Assembly: GCF_001425085.1 (NCBI RefSeq)
Contig: NZ_LMDN01000002.1
Location: 707,796 to 771,795 of the forward strand
DNA length: 64,000 bases
Direction: 5' to 3'
Source: Leifsonia sp. Root4
GTDB taxonomy: Bacteria; Actinomycetota; Actinomycetes; Actinomycetales; Microbacteriaceae
Shown: piece after piece, positions 50,715-59,167 of the stretch
How positions within the stretch are numbered: position 1 is the first letter of the stretch
Layout: every line of letters begins with the position of its first letter
Program-made: the position numbers and the translations under genes
Notes under the pieces: model-generated
Databases searched by the model: none
Told to the model about the DNA's origin: nothing
The model's input: only the letters and a program-made list of their open reading frames with translations

Positions 50715-50738
50715 GGAGAGAGTGTGACACACATCGCT

Positions 50739-50768
50739 CGACTTTTGCTAGTGCAAAATCAAAAGTCG
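50739..50768. promoter_or_regulatory. Putative ROK repressor operator (nested palindrome)
   Basis: Perfect 9-bp arms CGACTTTTG (50739-50747) and CAAAAGTCG (50760-50768) around 12 bases. An inner palindrome TTTTGC-TAGT-GCAAAA spans 50743-50758. It lies between the divergent ROK gene and the sugar operon, 25-54 bases before the oxidoreductase start, where bound repressor would block the -35 region. Confidence 0.75.
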
Positions 50769-50829
50769 TTTGTTTCGAATCAGCTTCAATTCGTCACCCC
50801 CGAATAAGCCGATGTGATTTACTGTGCAA

Positions 50830-52020
50830 ATGGTCGACATCAGCCGAGTCTCCGCGCTCGGAACCTCAGGCGCCAGTGAGCTGTTCCAGCTGCTGCGCGA
50901 CGGGCAGCCGCGCACCCGCGCCGAGCTCGCGACGCTCACGGGGCTCGCCCGCTCGACGATCGCGGCCCGGGTCGAGACACTGATGTCACTCGAGCTCATC
51001 TCCCCCGTCGGCGACGCTGCTTCGACCGGCGGCCGGCCGTCATCCCAGTTCGCACTCAATCCCTCAGCCCGCGTCGTGCTGGCCGCCGACCTCGGCGCAT
51101 CGCACGCGACGCTCGCCGCAACCGACCTGGCTGGCACCGTTCTCGGCGAGGTGCACCAGGCCATCGACATCGCGAGCGGCCCGGAGGCCGTGCTCGGCTG
51201 GATGGTGTCTGCGGCCAGAGAGCTGCTCGACCAGTTGGAGCGCCCGCACCACGACCTCATCGCCATCGGTGTCGGCGTTCCCGGCCCGGTGCAGCACTCG
51301 ACCGGGCGCCCCGTGAACCCGCCGATCATGCCCGGCTGGGATCGCTTCGACGTGCCCGGCTGGGTGCAGCAGCACCTCGAGGTGCCGGTTCTCGTCGACA
51401 ACGACGTCAACATCATGGCCCTCGGCGAGCGCGCGTTTGCGTGGCCGAACAGCGAACACCTCATGTTCGTCAAGGTGGCGACCGGCATCGGTGCCGGCGT
51501 CATCTCCGGCGGACTGCTGCAGCGCGGCGCCCAGGGCATCGCCGGCGACATCGGCCACGTTCAGGTGGCGCGCGGCGCCGGTGTGCCCTGCCACTGCGGC
51601 AATCGCGGATGTCTGGAGGCCCTGGCATCCGGCCCGGCCATCGCCAGGTCGCTGCGCGAGTCCGGCCTCGACGTGAGCACGGGGCGCGACGTCGTCGAAC
51701 TCGTCAAGCGCGGCAACCTCGACGCCATCCAGGCCGTGCGCCAGGCCGGGCGCGACATCGGCGAGGTGCTGACCGCGGCCGTGAGCCTGATCAACCCGTC
51801 GGTCATCGCCATCGGCGGTTCCATGGCTCGAGCCGGAGAGCACCTCATCGCCGGCGTGCGCGAGGTCGTCTACACCCGGTCGATGCCGCTGGCCACGGAG
51901 CACCTGTCGATCGTGCAGAGCTCGGCGGCCGAGAACGCCGCGGTGCTCGGCGCCAGCATGCTGGCGATTCACCACGCGCTCTCCCCTGAGGGTGTCGACG
52001 CCCTCGCCCCGCGCGCCTGA
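50830..52020 (+). CDS. ROK-family transcriptional repressor
   Basis: About 396 residues. The N-terminal winged helix (about 8-65) reads ASELFQLLRDGQPRTRAELATLTGLARSTIAARVETLMSLELI. The ROK domain has VLAADLGASHATLAATDL (phosphate-binding), GVGVPGPVQHSTG, VLVDNDVNIMALGE and the zinc-site signature HVQVARGAGVPCHCGNRGCLEALASG (Cys-x-Cys-x4-Cys). A full sugar-kinase-like fold means the effector is probably the imported sugar or a derivative. GTG at 50824 or ATG at 50830 can start it; TTTACT lies six bases before the ATG. It is divergent from the sugar operon across the nested palindrome, its probable operator. Confidence 0.93.
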   Translation: MVDISRVSALGTSGASELFQLLRDGQPRTRAELATLTGLARSTIAARVETLMSLELISPVGDAASTGGRPSSQFALNPSARVVLAADLGASHATLAATDLAGTVLGEVHQAIDIASGPEAVLGWMVSAARELLDQLERPHHDLIAIGVGVPGPVQHSTGRPVNPPIMPGWDRFDVPGWVQQHLEVPVLVDNDVNIMALGERAFAWPNSEHLMFVKVATGIGAGVISGGLLQRGAQGIAGDIGHVQVARGAGVPCHCGNRGCLEALASGPAIARSLRESGLDVSTGRDVVELVKRGNLDAIQAVRQAGRDIGEVLTAAVSLINPSVIAIGGSMARAGEHLIAGVREVVYTRSMPLATEHLSIVQSSAAENAAVLGASMLAIHHALSPEGVDALAPRA

Positions 52021-52344
52021 GCACCCGTACGTTCCAGCGCGTCGGCGTGTGTCAGGGCTTCGGGGCTGCCTCGTTCCTCGGCTGCTCCCTCGAGCCATCG
52101 TGAAAATGCACGCTGGCACGTGAGAAGGCACGCATCGTTCCTCGGCTGCTCCCTCGAGCCATCGTGAGAACGCACGTTGGCACGTGAGAATGCATGCTGG
52201 CTTGAGCAAGCGGGTCGACGAGGAACGAGGAGTCCCGCCTGCGAAGCCCCGAGCCCTCCCGCGAGACTGCCGCCCGGTCGAATTCGCACGGGGACGGCCA
52301 CGGACTTTGCCGGGGCGGCGGTACGCAGTTCGCCACTCCCGGGA
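52021..52344. repeat. Repeat-rich spacer with two CGTTCCTCGGCTGCTCCCTC copies
   Basis: No gene. Copies start at 52071 and 52136; each runs through CTCGAGCCATCGTGARAAYG and CACGYTGGCACGTGAGAA, so the unit is about 60 bp and imperfectly duplicated in tandem. The copy at 42384 shares the first half. The longer YqaJ frame from 52177 begins inside this repeat and is rejected. Confidence 0.8.
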
Positions 52345-52350
52345 GAGAAT
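52345..52350 (+). promoter_or_regulatory. -10 box for the leaderless YqaJ gene
   Basis: GAGAAT, 6-base gap, GTG at 52357. Confidence 0.45.
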
Positions 52351-52356
52351 GGACGG

Positions 52357-53094
52357 GTGAGTGATGCTGTGCTGGGCCTGTTCGACACCGATTCCGTCGG
52401 TGACTCCGAACCGGCGGCATCCATCGCCCCCTGCCTGACCCGCATCGTCGCCGACTCCGGTGACCGCGCCGCCTGGCTCTATGCCAGGGCCCGCGGCATC
52501 ACCGCGACGGATGTCGCCAAGCTCTCGACCCCGCGGTCGATCCAGTCGGCTGCGCACGAGAAGCTCAATGGCTCGAACTTCGGCGGGAACTCCTGGACGG
52601 ACCACGGCCGCACCCGCGAACCGGTCATTGCCGAGTGGGTGCGCCGCGAGCACGGCATCGAGCCGAGCTCGAGCCTGTTCCACGCCGCGGAGGAGCGGCT
52701 GCACCTGGCCACCCCGGACGGTATCGTCGTGCGCGACGGCGGCCGGGTCGAGCTCGCCGAGATCAAGACGACGAGCAAGGCGTGGCGCAGCATCCCGCGC
52801 GCCTACCTGCGCCAGGTCTGGTGGCAGCAGTACGTTCTCGGCGCCGAGCGCACGCTGGTCGTGTGGGAGCAGCACGAGAACTTTGTGCCGATCGGCGACG
52901 AGCCGCTCTCGCGCTGGGTCGACCGTGACGACGAGCAGATCGCCGCTCTCATCGGGCTCGCCGGACAGCTGGTCGACGAGTTGCGCGGCCGAACGGCCCG
53001 CAAGATGGAGGCCGCCGCCGCGGCATCCGCCCGGGCCGCCCGCGCCGCCGAGGCCCGCGAGCTCTACGGGCCCGGCGCTCTCTACGTTCCCTAG
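52357..53094 (+). CDS. YqaJ/lambda-exonuclease-type nuclease
   Basis: 245-residue protein with a PD-(D/E)XK YqaJ domain. The family start ARARGITATDVAKL, then HGRTREPVIAEWV (Glu88), LATPDGIVVRDGGRVELAEIKTTS (Asp121, Glu135, Lys137) and YLRQVWWQQYVLGAE are clear; together these form the metal site of 5'-3' exonucleases that feed single-strand annealing proteins. An Ala/Arg-rich helical C-terminus follows. No RecT/Bet partner or phage gene is nearby, so it is a solitary chromosomal copy, perhaps for DNA repair. GTG at 52357 is supported by a -10 six bases upstream and by ending the overlap with repeat DNA. Confidence 0.85.
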   Translation: MSDAVLGLFDTDSVGDSEPAASIAPCLTRIVADSGDRAAWLYARARGITATDVAKLSTPRSIQSAAHEKLNGSNFGGNSWTDHGRTREPVIAEWVRREHGIEPSSSLFHAAEERLHLATPDGIVVRDGGRVELAEIKTTSKAWRSIPRAYLRQVWWQQYVLGAERTLVVWEQHENFVPIGDEPLSRWVDRDDEQIAALIGLAGQLVDELRGRTARKMEAAAAASARAARAAEARELYGPGALYVP

Positions 53095-53199
53095 TTGAGC
53101 AACAAACCCGATTCGACACGCGACGGCGCCGCACGTTGAAGGCGTGGCGCTTGCGCGACATGCATTCTCAGGCTCGCTAGCGAAGCCCGGGCGGCCCTG

Positions 53200-53205
53200 T
53201 ACGAT
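53200..53205 (+). promoter_or_regulatory. Possible -10 box of the fifth acyltransferase gene
   Basis: TACGAT, about 70 bases before the ATG at 53278. No clear -35. Confidence 0.3.
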
Positions 53206-53277
53206 CTGCAGAGCAGACAAGCCCAGGAGGAACGGGGCAGATCGTCGAGCTGCAAGATCTACAGCAAGGCGAGTCTC

Positions 53278-55407
53278 ATGAATCCACTGGGCGCTACAGC
53301 GAGCGCATCAGCAGTTCCGACCCCGAGCACAGCAACCCGCGGCATAGTGCGCCCTGCCGGGCCCACCCGCACTGACATTCAGGCTTTGCGGGCGATCGCA
53401 GTGCTCTCGGTGCTGCTATATCACCTTTGGCCGACTCGCCTCACGGGTGGATACGTTGGTGTCGATGTCTTCTTCGTAATCAGCGGCTTCCTCATCACAG
53501 GGCATCTTCTTCGAGAGTTCGAAGCAACTGGAACGGTGCGAGTTGGGCGATTCTGGGCAGCCCGCGCCCGCAGGCTGCTCCCCGCATCGCTTCTCGTTCT
53601 TCTGATGAGCGCGATCGGCACAATTCTGCTCGTGCCGGTGGGCCTATGGGAGCGCTTTCTGGCGGAAATCGGGGCTTCGGCGCTGTACGTCCAGAACTGG
53701 TTCCTCGCCGCACTGTCAATCGACTACCTCGGGGCCACTGCGGCGGCCTCGCCGGTTCAGCATTTTTGGACGCTCTCCGTCGAGGAACAGTTCTACTTTG
53801 CACTTCCCTTGCTTGTAGTGCTCGCGGCCTGGGCCTCGCGTGGCTTGAACCAACCACGCCGGGGCGTTTTGCTCGCAGCGGTCAGCGTCGTGACCGTGGG
53901 CTCCTTCGCCTACAGCGTCGTGTTCACACCAATCTCAAGCGCGGCCTACTTCTCGACGGGCACCCGCGCCTGGGAGTTCGGGCTAGGGGCACTTGCGGCA
54001 TTCCTCCCCGTGCTCGCCTGGCGCCGATCACTGATCGCAGCAATCGGCCTCGTAGCTATTCTCGCGAGTGCCGTGGTATTCACCAGCGCGACGCCCTTCC
54101 CGGGGACCGCTGCGCTTTTGCCTGCTGGCGGCGCCGCGCTCATTGTGTGGGCCGGCCGAGACACGTTCCTCGCAAAACTCGGCGCAGTCAAGTCTGTCGC
54201 CATGCTCGGCCGCACTTCCTACGCGATCTATCTTTGGCACTGGCCGCTCATCGTCCTTCTTCCGTTCGCAACGGGCACCCCTCTCACCGGGACACAGAAG
54301 GTTGCGATCATCCTTGTGACGCTCGGCCTAGCTTGGGTGTCGACAAAATACTGGGAAGATCCGATCCGATTCTCCCCGCGCCTTCTCGGTGGCCGCAGCC
54401 CGCGAACTGTCGCCCGCTGGAGCGTGATTGGCATGGTGGTCGTCCTTACAGTTTCCGGCGGGTCGCTGGTCATTCACAAGTACGTCGAGGCTTCAGAACG
54501 CGCTGCAGCGTCTGCTGAGATTGCGGCAGCGATGGCCTCGGAGTGCTTCGGGGCTGCCGCGATGGACCCGTCAATCCAACCCTGCGTCCCGCCTGAGCCG
54601 TCCGTATTCGTTCCGTCGCTGGTCGGCCTGGAGTCGAACGACGATAATCGGGGCGATTGTTGGTCAACACGCGGATTGTCGCAGTTCAATTTGTGCTCGT
54701 TGGGACCGGAGCTGGGCTATTCGAAACACCTCTTGGTTCTGGGCGACTCACACTCGAATACCTTGATCGGCGCCTACCAGCGCATTGCGGATGAGCGCGG
54801 CTGGCGCATCGATGTCGCCGGACACTCCGGCTGCTACTTGACCACGGCAACCCTCAACGCGCATGACAAATCGGGTCGAGATGCTTGCGATTTCTGGCGC
54901 GCTGCGGCGCTGGATCTGGTGAGTTCCACGGCCGACTTCGACGCGATCGTTGTGACGCGATCGTCGACCATGAGCATTGCATCACCCGAGGGGAAGGAGA
55001 CGGCGGACGCGGCTCAAGTCAACGGCCTCGTCGAAGCATGGAACTCTCGCGCGAACCCCGATACGCCCATAATCGCGATCCTGGACAATCCCGAGTTACC
55101 CAGCGCCGCATACAGGTGTCTTGAACAGCACGGTCCTCAGAATGTCGAGGCCTGCGGTTCGCCCCGATCGAAGGTGCTGCAATACGACCTCCAGCGAGAT
55201 GCGGCCGAAAGCGTTTCCAACGCGCATCTAATCGATCTCACCGATTTCTATTGCGATGCGGACCGTTGCGAAGCGGTCATCGGTGGCGCGGTCGTCTATC
55301 GCCCAGACGGCAACCACCTGACTGCGGCATTCGCGCGCACTCTGGCCCCGTACCTCGGAGGCAAAATTGACGAAATCCTGACAGCGGAGGGCGCGGCAAG
55401 CGAGTAA
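53278..55407 (+). CDS. Acyltransferase-3 / SGNH fusion (OafA-like), paralogue 4
   Basis: 709 residues, same plan as the three fusions in the polysaccharide locus though 13 kb away. RTDIQALRAIAVLSVLLYHLWPTRLTGGYVGVDVFFVISGFLIT, RARRLLPA, FWTLSVEEQFYFALPL; SGNH part with LVLGDSHSNTL (near residue 488), VVTRSST and YRPDGNHLT. An extra 30-residue N-terminus (Ser/Thr/Pro-rich) precedes the first helix. ATG at 53278 follows AAGGCGAG. Lack of the GGATGCC-type 7-mers that fill its neighbours suggests it shares the acquired origin of the polysaccharide locus or was copied from it. Confidence 0.92.
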   Translation: MNPLGATASASAVPTPSTATRGIVRPAGPTRTDIQALRAIAVLSVLLYHLWPTRLTGGYVGVDVFFVISGFLITGHLLREFEATGTVRVGRFWAARARRLLPASLLVLLMSAIGTILLVPVGLWERFLAEIGASALYVQNWFLAALSIDYLGATAAASPVQHFWTLSVEEQFYFALPLLVVLAAWASRGLNQPRRGVLLAAVSVVTVGSFAYSVVFTPISSAAYFSTGTRAWEFGLGALAAFLPVLAWRRSLIAAIGLVAILASAVVFTSATPFPGTAALLPAGGAALIVWAGRDTFLAKLGAVKSVAMLGRTSYAIYLWHWPLIVLLPFATGTPLTGTQKVAIILVTLGLAWVSTKYWEDPIRFSPRLLGGRSPRTVARWSVIGMVVVLTVSGGSLVIHKYVEASERAAASAEIAAAMASECFGAAAMDPSIQPCVPPEPSVFVPSLVGLESNDDNRGDCWSTRGLSQFNLCSLGPELGYSKHLLVLGDSHSNTLIGAYQRIADERGWRIDVAGHSGCYLTTATLNAHDKSGRDACDFWRAAALDLVSSTADFDAIVVTRSSTMSIASPEGKETADAAQVNGLVEAWNSRANPDTPIIAILDNPELPSAAYRCLEQHGPQNVEACGSPRSKVLQYDLQRDAAESVSNAHLIDLTDFYCDADRCEAVIGGAVVYRPDGNHLTAAFARTLAPYLGGKIDEILTAEGAASE

Positions 55408-55471
55408 TACCGGTCACAATGGGAAGTGGACCACGCTCGCCGGACCACCCAGATGAGGAGCCACTGGCAGC

Positions 55472-56275
55472 ATGACCACGATTCTGTTGCACGGCCTCGG
55501 AGCCGACCGACACCAGCCGTTGGGGCTCTTCTCCCCCGTGCTGACCGCGACATCGTCGTCCACGGGCGCGCCAGCCGTGATCGCCCTGGACGTGCGGGCC
55601 CACGGCGACTCACCGCTCCTCGGAGCGTCTGCCGACTTCGCTCTCGATGCGCTCGCCCACGAGCTCGCGGCGTCTGTCACCGCGGTCACCGGCGGCACGG
55701 CGGCCGAATCGGAACCCGTCACCCTGATCGGGATCTCGATGGGCGCCGCACTCGCGCTGCGGATCGCACTCGGCGAGATGCTGCCGGTGCGGCGGGCCGT
55801 GTTCGTGCGGCCGGCGTTCACGAGCGAGTCGCTGCCGCCGAATCTGCGGGCCTTCCCGGTGATCGCCGAGTTGCTCGCGCGGTTCGGGCCGGCTGAGGGC
55901 GCCGCCGTCTTCCAGGAGACGTCGCTGTACCAGCACGTCGCTGCCGCATCGCCCGTCGGCGCCCGCGGCCTGCTCGCCCAGTTCACGGCGCCGGATGCCG
56001 CGGCCCGCGCCGTGCGTCTGAGCGAGATTCCGCGCAACAGGGCCTATCGCGACCCGGCCGAGCTCGCCGTCCTCGCGACGCGCGGGGTTCCCGCGCTCGT
56101 TGTGGCCGCACCGCGGGACCCCGTGCACCCGGTGACGGTGGCCGAGGAGTGGGCGGCCGGACTCGGCGCGCCGCTGCTGCACGTGCCGGCTCGCGACGAC
56201 GGGCAGCCGGCGCAGACCGCCGCGCTGCGCGCCGGGGTGGCCCGCTGGCTGAACGGCGAGCGACTGAACGACTGA
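55472..56275 (+). CDS. Alpha/beta hydrolase
   Basis: Soluble cytoplasmic hydrolase of 267 residues. It has LLHGLGADRH (oxyanion loop), the nucleophile elbow GISMG (Ser89), and a probable acid in AAPRDPVHP. No clear catalytic His appears at the usual end position; candidates are in DPVHP and LLHVPARDDG. No signal peptide. GAGGAG lies 11 bases before the ATG, a long spacing. The substrate is unknown and the neighbours give no clue. Confidence 0.82.
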   Translation: MTTILLHGLGADRHQPLGLFSPVLTATSSSTGAPAVIALDVRAHGDSPLLGASADFALDALAHELAASVTAVTGGTAAESEPVTLIGISMGAALALRIALGEMLPVRRAVFVRPAFTSESLPPNLRAFPVIAELLARFGPAEGAAVFQETSLYQHVAAASPVGARGLLAQFTAPDAAARAVRLSEIPRNRAYRDPAELAVLATRGVPALVVAAPRDPVHPVTVAEEWAAGLGAPLLHVPARDDGQPAQTAALRAGVARWLNGERLND

Positions 56276-56303
56276 ACGGCCGACCGGCCGAGTGGCATGA
56301 GTA

Positions 56304-56338
56304 CAGGCCCGGCCCCGCCGTGGCGGGAACCGGGCCTG
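56304..56338. terminator. Strong hairpin between convergent hydrolase and peptidase genes
   Basis: CAGGCCCGG (56304-56312) pairs with CCGGGCCTG (56330-56338), with an inner CCCGCC/GGCGGG stem. No T-run, so factor-independent termination is uncertain. Confidence 0.55.
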
Positions 56339-56347
56339 CTCGTTATT

Positions 56348-56397
56348 GCTGTGCGCTGTGCGCTGTGCGCTGTGCTCGGTGCTCAGCGCTCAGCGCG
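56348..56397. repeat. GCTGTGC heptamer repeat next to the peptidase stop
   Basis: Four tandem GCTGTGC units (56348-56375), then TCGGTGCTCAGCGCTCAGCG with two GCTCAGC units, directly before the peptidase stop codon at 56398-56400. Confidence 0.8.
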
Positions 56398-57975
56398 TTA
56401 GCGGATCAGCTTGCTGCCCCAGTAGTCGAGGCTGTTCACGTCGATCTGCGCCGACTTGGCCATGCGGCTTCCGTCTTCGAAGAAGCCGGTCTTGCTGACA
56501 GCCAGCGTCATGACCGAGTGGGCCGTCGCGTCGCCGAGCTCGTTGAGCGCGGCGGTGCTGAGGTTGTTGATCGTGTCACAGGCCTGGTGGTAGCAGGGGT
56601 CGTACGGGGCCCCGGCCGTGCCGCCGTAAACAGCGGCCTCCTCCTCGGTCTTCAGGCCCTCCGCACCGCTGAACAGCCCGCCGGCGGGAATGCCGACAGC
56701 GATGAACGGGCCGTAGTCGGAGCGCCCGTCGAACGCGGTCGGCTCACTGGCGAGACCCACGGACGCGAAGTAGTCGGTGAAGACCGCCTCGATCTGTGCG
56801 GATCCGGGAGGACCACCGATCCCCTCGGGGTCGGCCGAGCCGTCGCCGTCGTAGACGAAGCGGACGTAGTTGGTCGACCCGAGCATGTCGAAGTTCAGGT
56901 TCGCGTAGATCGTCGACAGCTGCTCATCGCTGAGGGTGTCGACGTAGTGCGTCGAACCCAGCAGGTTGTTCTCCTCCGCGCCCCAGAAGGCGAAGCGGAG
57001 CTGCTGCTGCGGCTTGATGTTGAGGTTCGCCATCTGGATGGCGGTCTCGAGGATCGTCGCCGTTCCGCTGCCGTTGTCGTTGATGCCAGGTCCGACCAGC
57101 ACCGAGTCGAGGTGAGCCCCGACGACGATGACCTTGCCTGGATCGCCCTTCTTGGAGTCGGCCAGAACATTCGTGGTCGTGCGCGTCTCCGAGATCGTCG
57201 AGGTGCTCACCGCGACGATGGTCGGCCCGGCCAGGGAGGCCTCGTAGAGCGCGACACCGTCCGCGTAGCTCAGCCCGACGACGGGCACCGCTGCCGGAAC
57301 GCCGAGAGTGACGCCGGCGAGCAGTTCGGTGCGCCCGGGGTTGCCCTCGTTGAACATCGCGACCGCGTCGTAGCCGGCCGCGACCGCATTGGCGACCTTC
57401 TCCTCGAAGGTGCACGTACCGCGCTGGATGAGTGCGACCTCAGGCTCCGTTGCGGATGCCGGAACGAAGTCCTCCGGCAGGCATCCGGATGCCGAGCTCG
57501 GGGTCGGCGTGGCCGGGATCACGACGTTGAGCGTCGGCACGATGGCGCCGGTCACATCACCGCTGCCCGAGTACTCGAGCGTTGAGACCTCGTAGTCGGC
57601 GGGGTTCGGGGAGACCTGGCTGAGCGATGCAGCCCCGGTCTCTTCGTAGTAGGGGAAGTCGAACGGCTGCGAGGTGACCGTGTAGCCGGCCTTGCGCAGC
57701 TGATCGCTGACGTATGCGGCAGATGCGTCGTAGCCGGGCGTGCCCGATGCGCGCGTTCCGCCGTTGTTGTTCGCGATGCGCTGCAGGGCGCGTTCGTGTT
57801 GCAGGATTCCGCTGACGGTGACCGCCTTGAGCAGCTTCGCGGTGCTGGGGCCGCCGTTGCCATTGCCGTTTCCGTTATTGCCGTTCCCGTTGCCGCCGGC
57901 CAGGGCCGGGGTCGCCGGAACCAGCACGACCGCGGCCAGCACGAGGCTGGCGAGCGCCATTGCTCTTTTTTGCAC
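56398..57975 (-). CDS. Secreted M28 aminopeptidase with inserted PA domain
   Basis: Exported zinc aminopeptidase of 525 residues, like Streptomyces SapA/SGAP. The signal peptide ends ALVLVPATPALA-like at about residue 27, followed by a Gly-Asn repeat linker. The M28 fold is interrupted by a PA domain (about 140-265; VALIQRGTCTFEEKVANAVAAGYDAVAMFNEG). Zinc residues: His and Asp in GAHLDSV, Asp in GINDNGSG, Glu-Glu in WGAEENNLLG, Asp in NFDMLGS and His in YDPCYHQACDT. GTG at 57975 is chosen for AAGGAG six bases upstream and because VQKRA opens a proper signal peptide. Confidence 0.93.
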   Translation of the reverse strand: MQKRAMALASLVLAAVVLVPATPALAGGNGNGNNGNGNGNGGPSTAKLLKAVTVSGILQHERALQRIANNNGGTRASGTPGYDASAAYVSDQLRKAGYTVTSQPFDFPYYEETGAASLSQVSPNPADYEVSTLEYSGSGDVTGAIVPTLNVVIPATPTPSSASGCLPEDFVPASATEPEVALIQRGTCTFEEKVANAVAAGYDAVAMFNEGNPGRTELLAGVTLGVPAAVPVVGLSYADGVALYEASLAGPTIVAVSTSTISETRTTTNVLADSKKGDPGKVIVVGAHLDSVLVGPGINDNGSGTATILETAIQMANLNIKPQQQLRFAFWGAEENNLLGSTHYVDTLSDEQLSTIYANLNFDMLGSTNYVRFVYDGDGSADPEGIGGPPGSAQIEAVFTDYFASVGLASEPTAFDGRSDYGPFIAVGIPAGGLFSGAEGLKTEEEAAVYGGTAGAPYDPCYHQACDTINNLSTAALNELGDATAHSVMTLAVSKTGFFEDGSRMAKSAQIDVNSLDYWGSKLIR

Positions 57976-58150
57976 GATGTCTCCTTCGAGATGTGGCCCC
58001 TGTTTGGGGCACGTGTACGAGGTTCGCGCACCCCGACCGCCGACGGTGAGACTCGTTACCACATCGTTATAGTTGCGCTGCCTCCGTGCGCCGCTGCCGC
58101 AGCGGGATCGAAGAGATGGCACAGTGGTCAGAGACAGCGAGGAGCACAGG

Positions 58151-59167
58151 ATGTCGCAGCAGAACACCGCACCAACCGCCGACGGCAGAGCGATTCCGAG
58201 CAGCATGCGGGCGGCCGTGATCGACAGGCTCGGGCCGGCCGAGCTGCTGCACATGGCCGAGGTCCCCGTCCCCGTGCGCGTCAGCGACGAGGTTCTCGTG
58301 CGAGTCATCGCTGCGGCGGTCAACCCCATCGATGCGAAGACGAGGGCCGGCCGCGGGGTCGCCGCCGCCATCACCGCGTATCCGCTGGTGCTCGGTCTCG
58401 ACTTCGCCGGGATCATCGAACAGGTGCCGTACGCCGCGCACCCGCTCCAGCCGGGCGACCCCGTCTACGGCATGGGCCGGGTTCCCCGCGCGGGCGGCAG
58501 CTACGCCGAGTACATCACGGTGCCGTCGATGAGCGTCGCACCGAAGCCGGCCACCCTTGATTTCGCCGAGGCGGCCGCCGTTCCCGTCGCGGCGCTCACC
58601 GCGTGGGGCATGGTCGTTGAGGTGGCGAAGGCCCACCAGGGCCAGCGGATTCTCGTGCACGCCGGCGCGGGCGGGGTCGGCCATTTCGCCGTGCAGTTCG
58701 CCCGATTCTTCGGCGCCGACGTCGCCGCGACCTGCTCGGCCGAGAATGCCGACTTCGTGCGCGGACTCGGCGCCGACACCGTCATCGACTACCGCAGCGA
58801 GCGTTTTGAGGATGTCGTGAACGACGTCGACGTCGTGATCGACCTGATCGGCAATGTGCACGCAGACACGGGCACGCGTTCACTCGACGTGCTCCGCCCC
58901 GGCGGGCTGCTCGTCAACGCGCCGACCGGCAGCTGGCCGAGCATGGTCGCGGATGCCGCAGCGCGCGGCATCCGCGCCACCGGCTTCAACACCTCGCCGG
59001 ACGCCCGCACACTGGCCGTGATCACGCGGCTGATCGAGCAGGGTCAGGTGCGCCCGCACGTCGACCGCGTGTTCCCGCTCGCGGAGGCCGCCGAGGCGCA
59101 CCGCGTGCAGGAGGCCGGCCACGTGCGCGGCAAGCTCGTCCTGCAGGTCGACGACACCGTCCAGTGA
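58151..59167 (+). CDS. Zinc-independent MDR alcohol dehydrogenase / quinone oxidoreductase-like protein
   Basis: Medium-chain reductase of 338 residues with no structural-zinc cysteines. The GroES-like half has SMRAAVIDRLGPAELLHMAEVP, VNPIDAKTRAG and LGLDFAGIIEQV. The nucleotide half has VAALTAWGMVVEVAKAHQGQRILVHAGAGGVGHFAVQFARFFGADV (AGxGGVG NADPH site) and HADTGTRSLDVLRPGGLLVN. It probably reduces quinones or enals with NADPH. ATG at 58151 follows GAGGAG at 6-base spacing. Its stop overlaps the photolyase start (GTGA), so the two are coupled; both may be stress-related. Confidence 0.9.
   Translation: MSQQNTAPTADGRAIPSSMRAAVIDRLGPAELLHMAEVPVPVRVSDEVLVRVIAAAVNPIDAKTRAGRGVAAAITAYPLVLGLDFAGIIEQVPYAAHPLQPGDPVYGMGRVPRAGGSYAEYITVPSMSVAPKPATLDFAEAAAVPVAALTAWGMVVEVAKAHQGQRILVHAGAGGVGHFAVQFARFFGADVAATCSAENADFVRGLGADTVIDYRSERFEDVVNDVDVVIDLIGNVHADTGTRSLDVLRPGGLLVNAPTGSWPSMVADAAARGIRATGFNTSPDARTLAVITRLIEQGQVRPHVDRVFPLAEAAEAHRVQEAGHVRGKLVLQVDDTVQ

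Noticed and set aside
52177-52356. Upstream start of the YqaJ gene
   Set aside because: The extra 60 codons translate a dispersed repeat, and a -10 box sits six bases before GTG at 52357.
51064-53220. 718-residue minus-strand ORF across the ROK and YqaJ genes
   Set aside because: Antisense of two genes with clear domains; it reads through repeat DNA as low-complexity protein.
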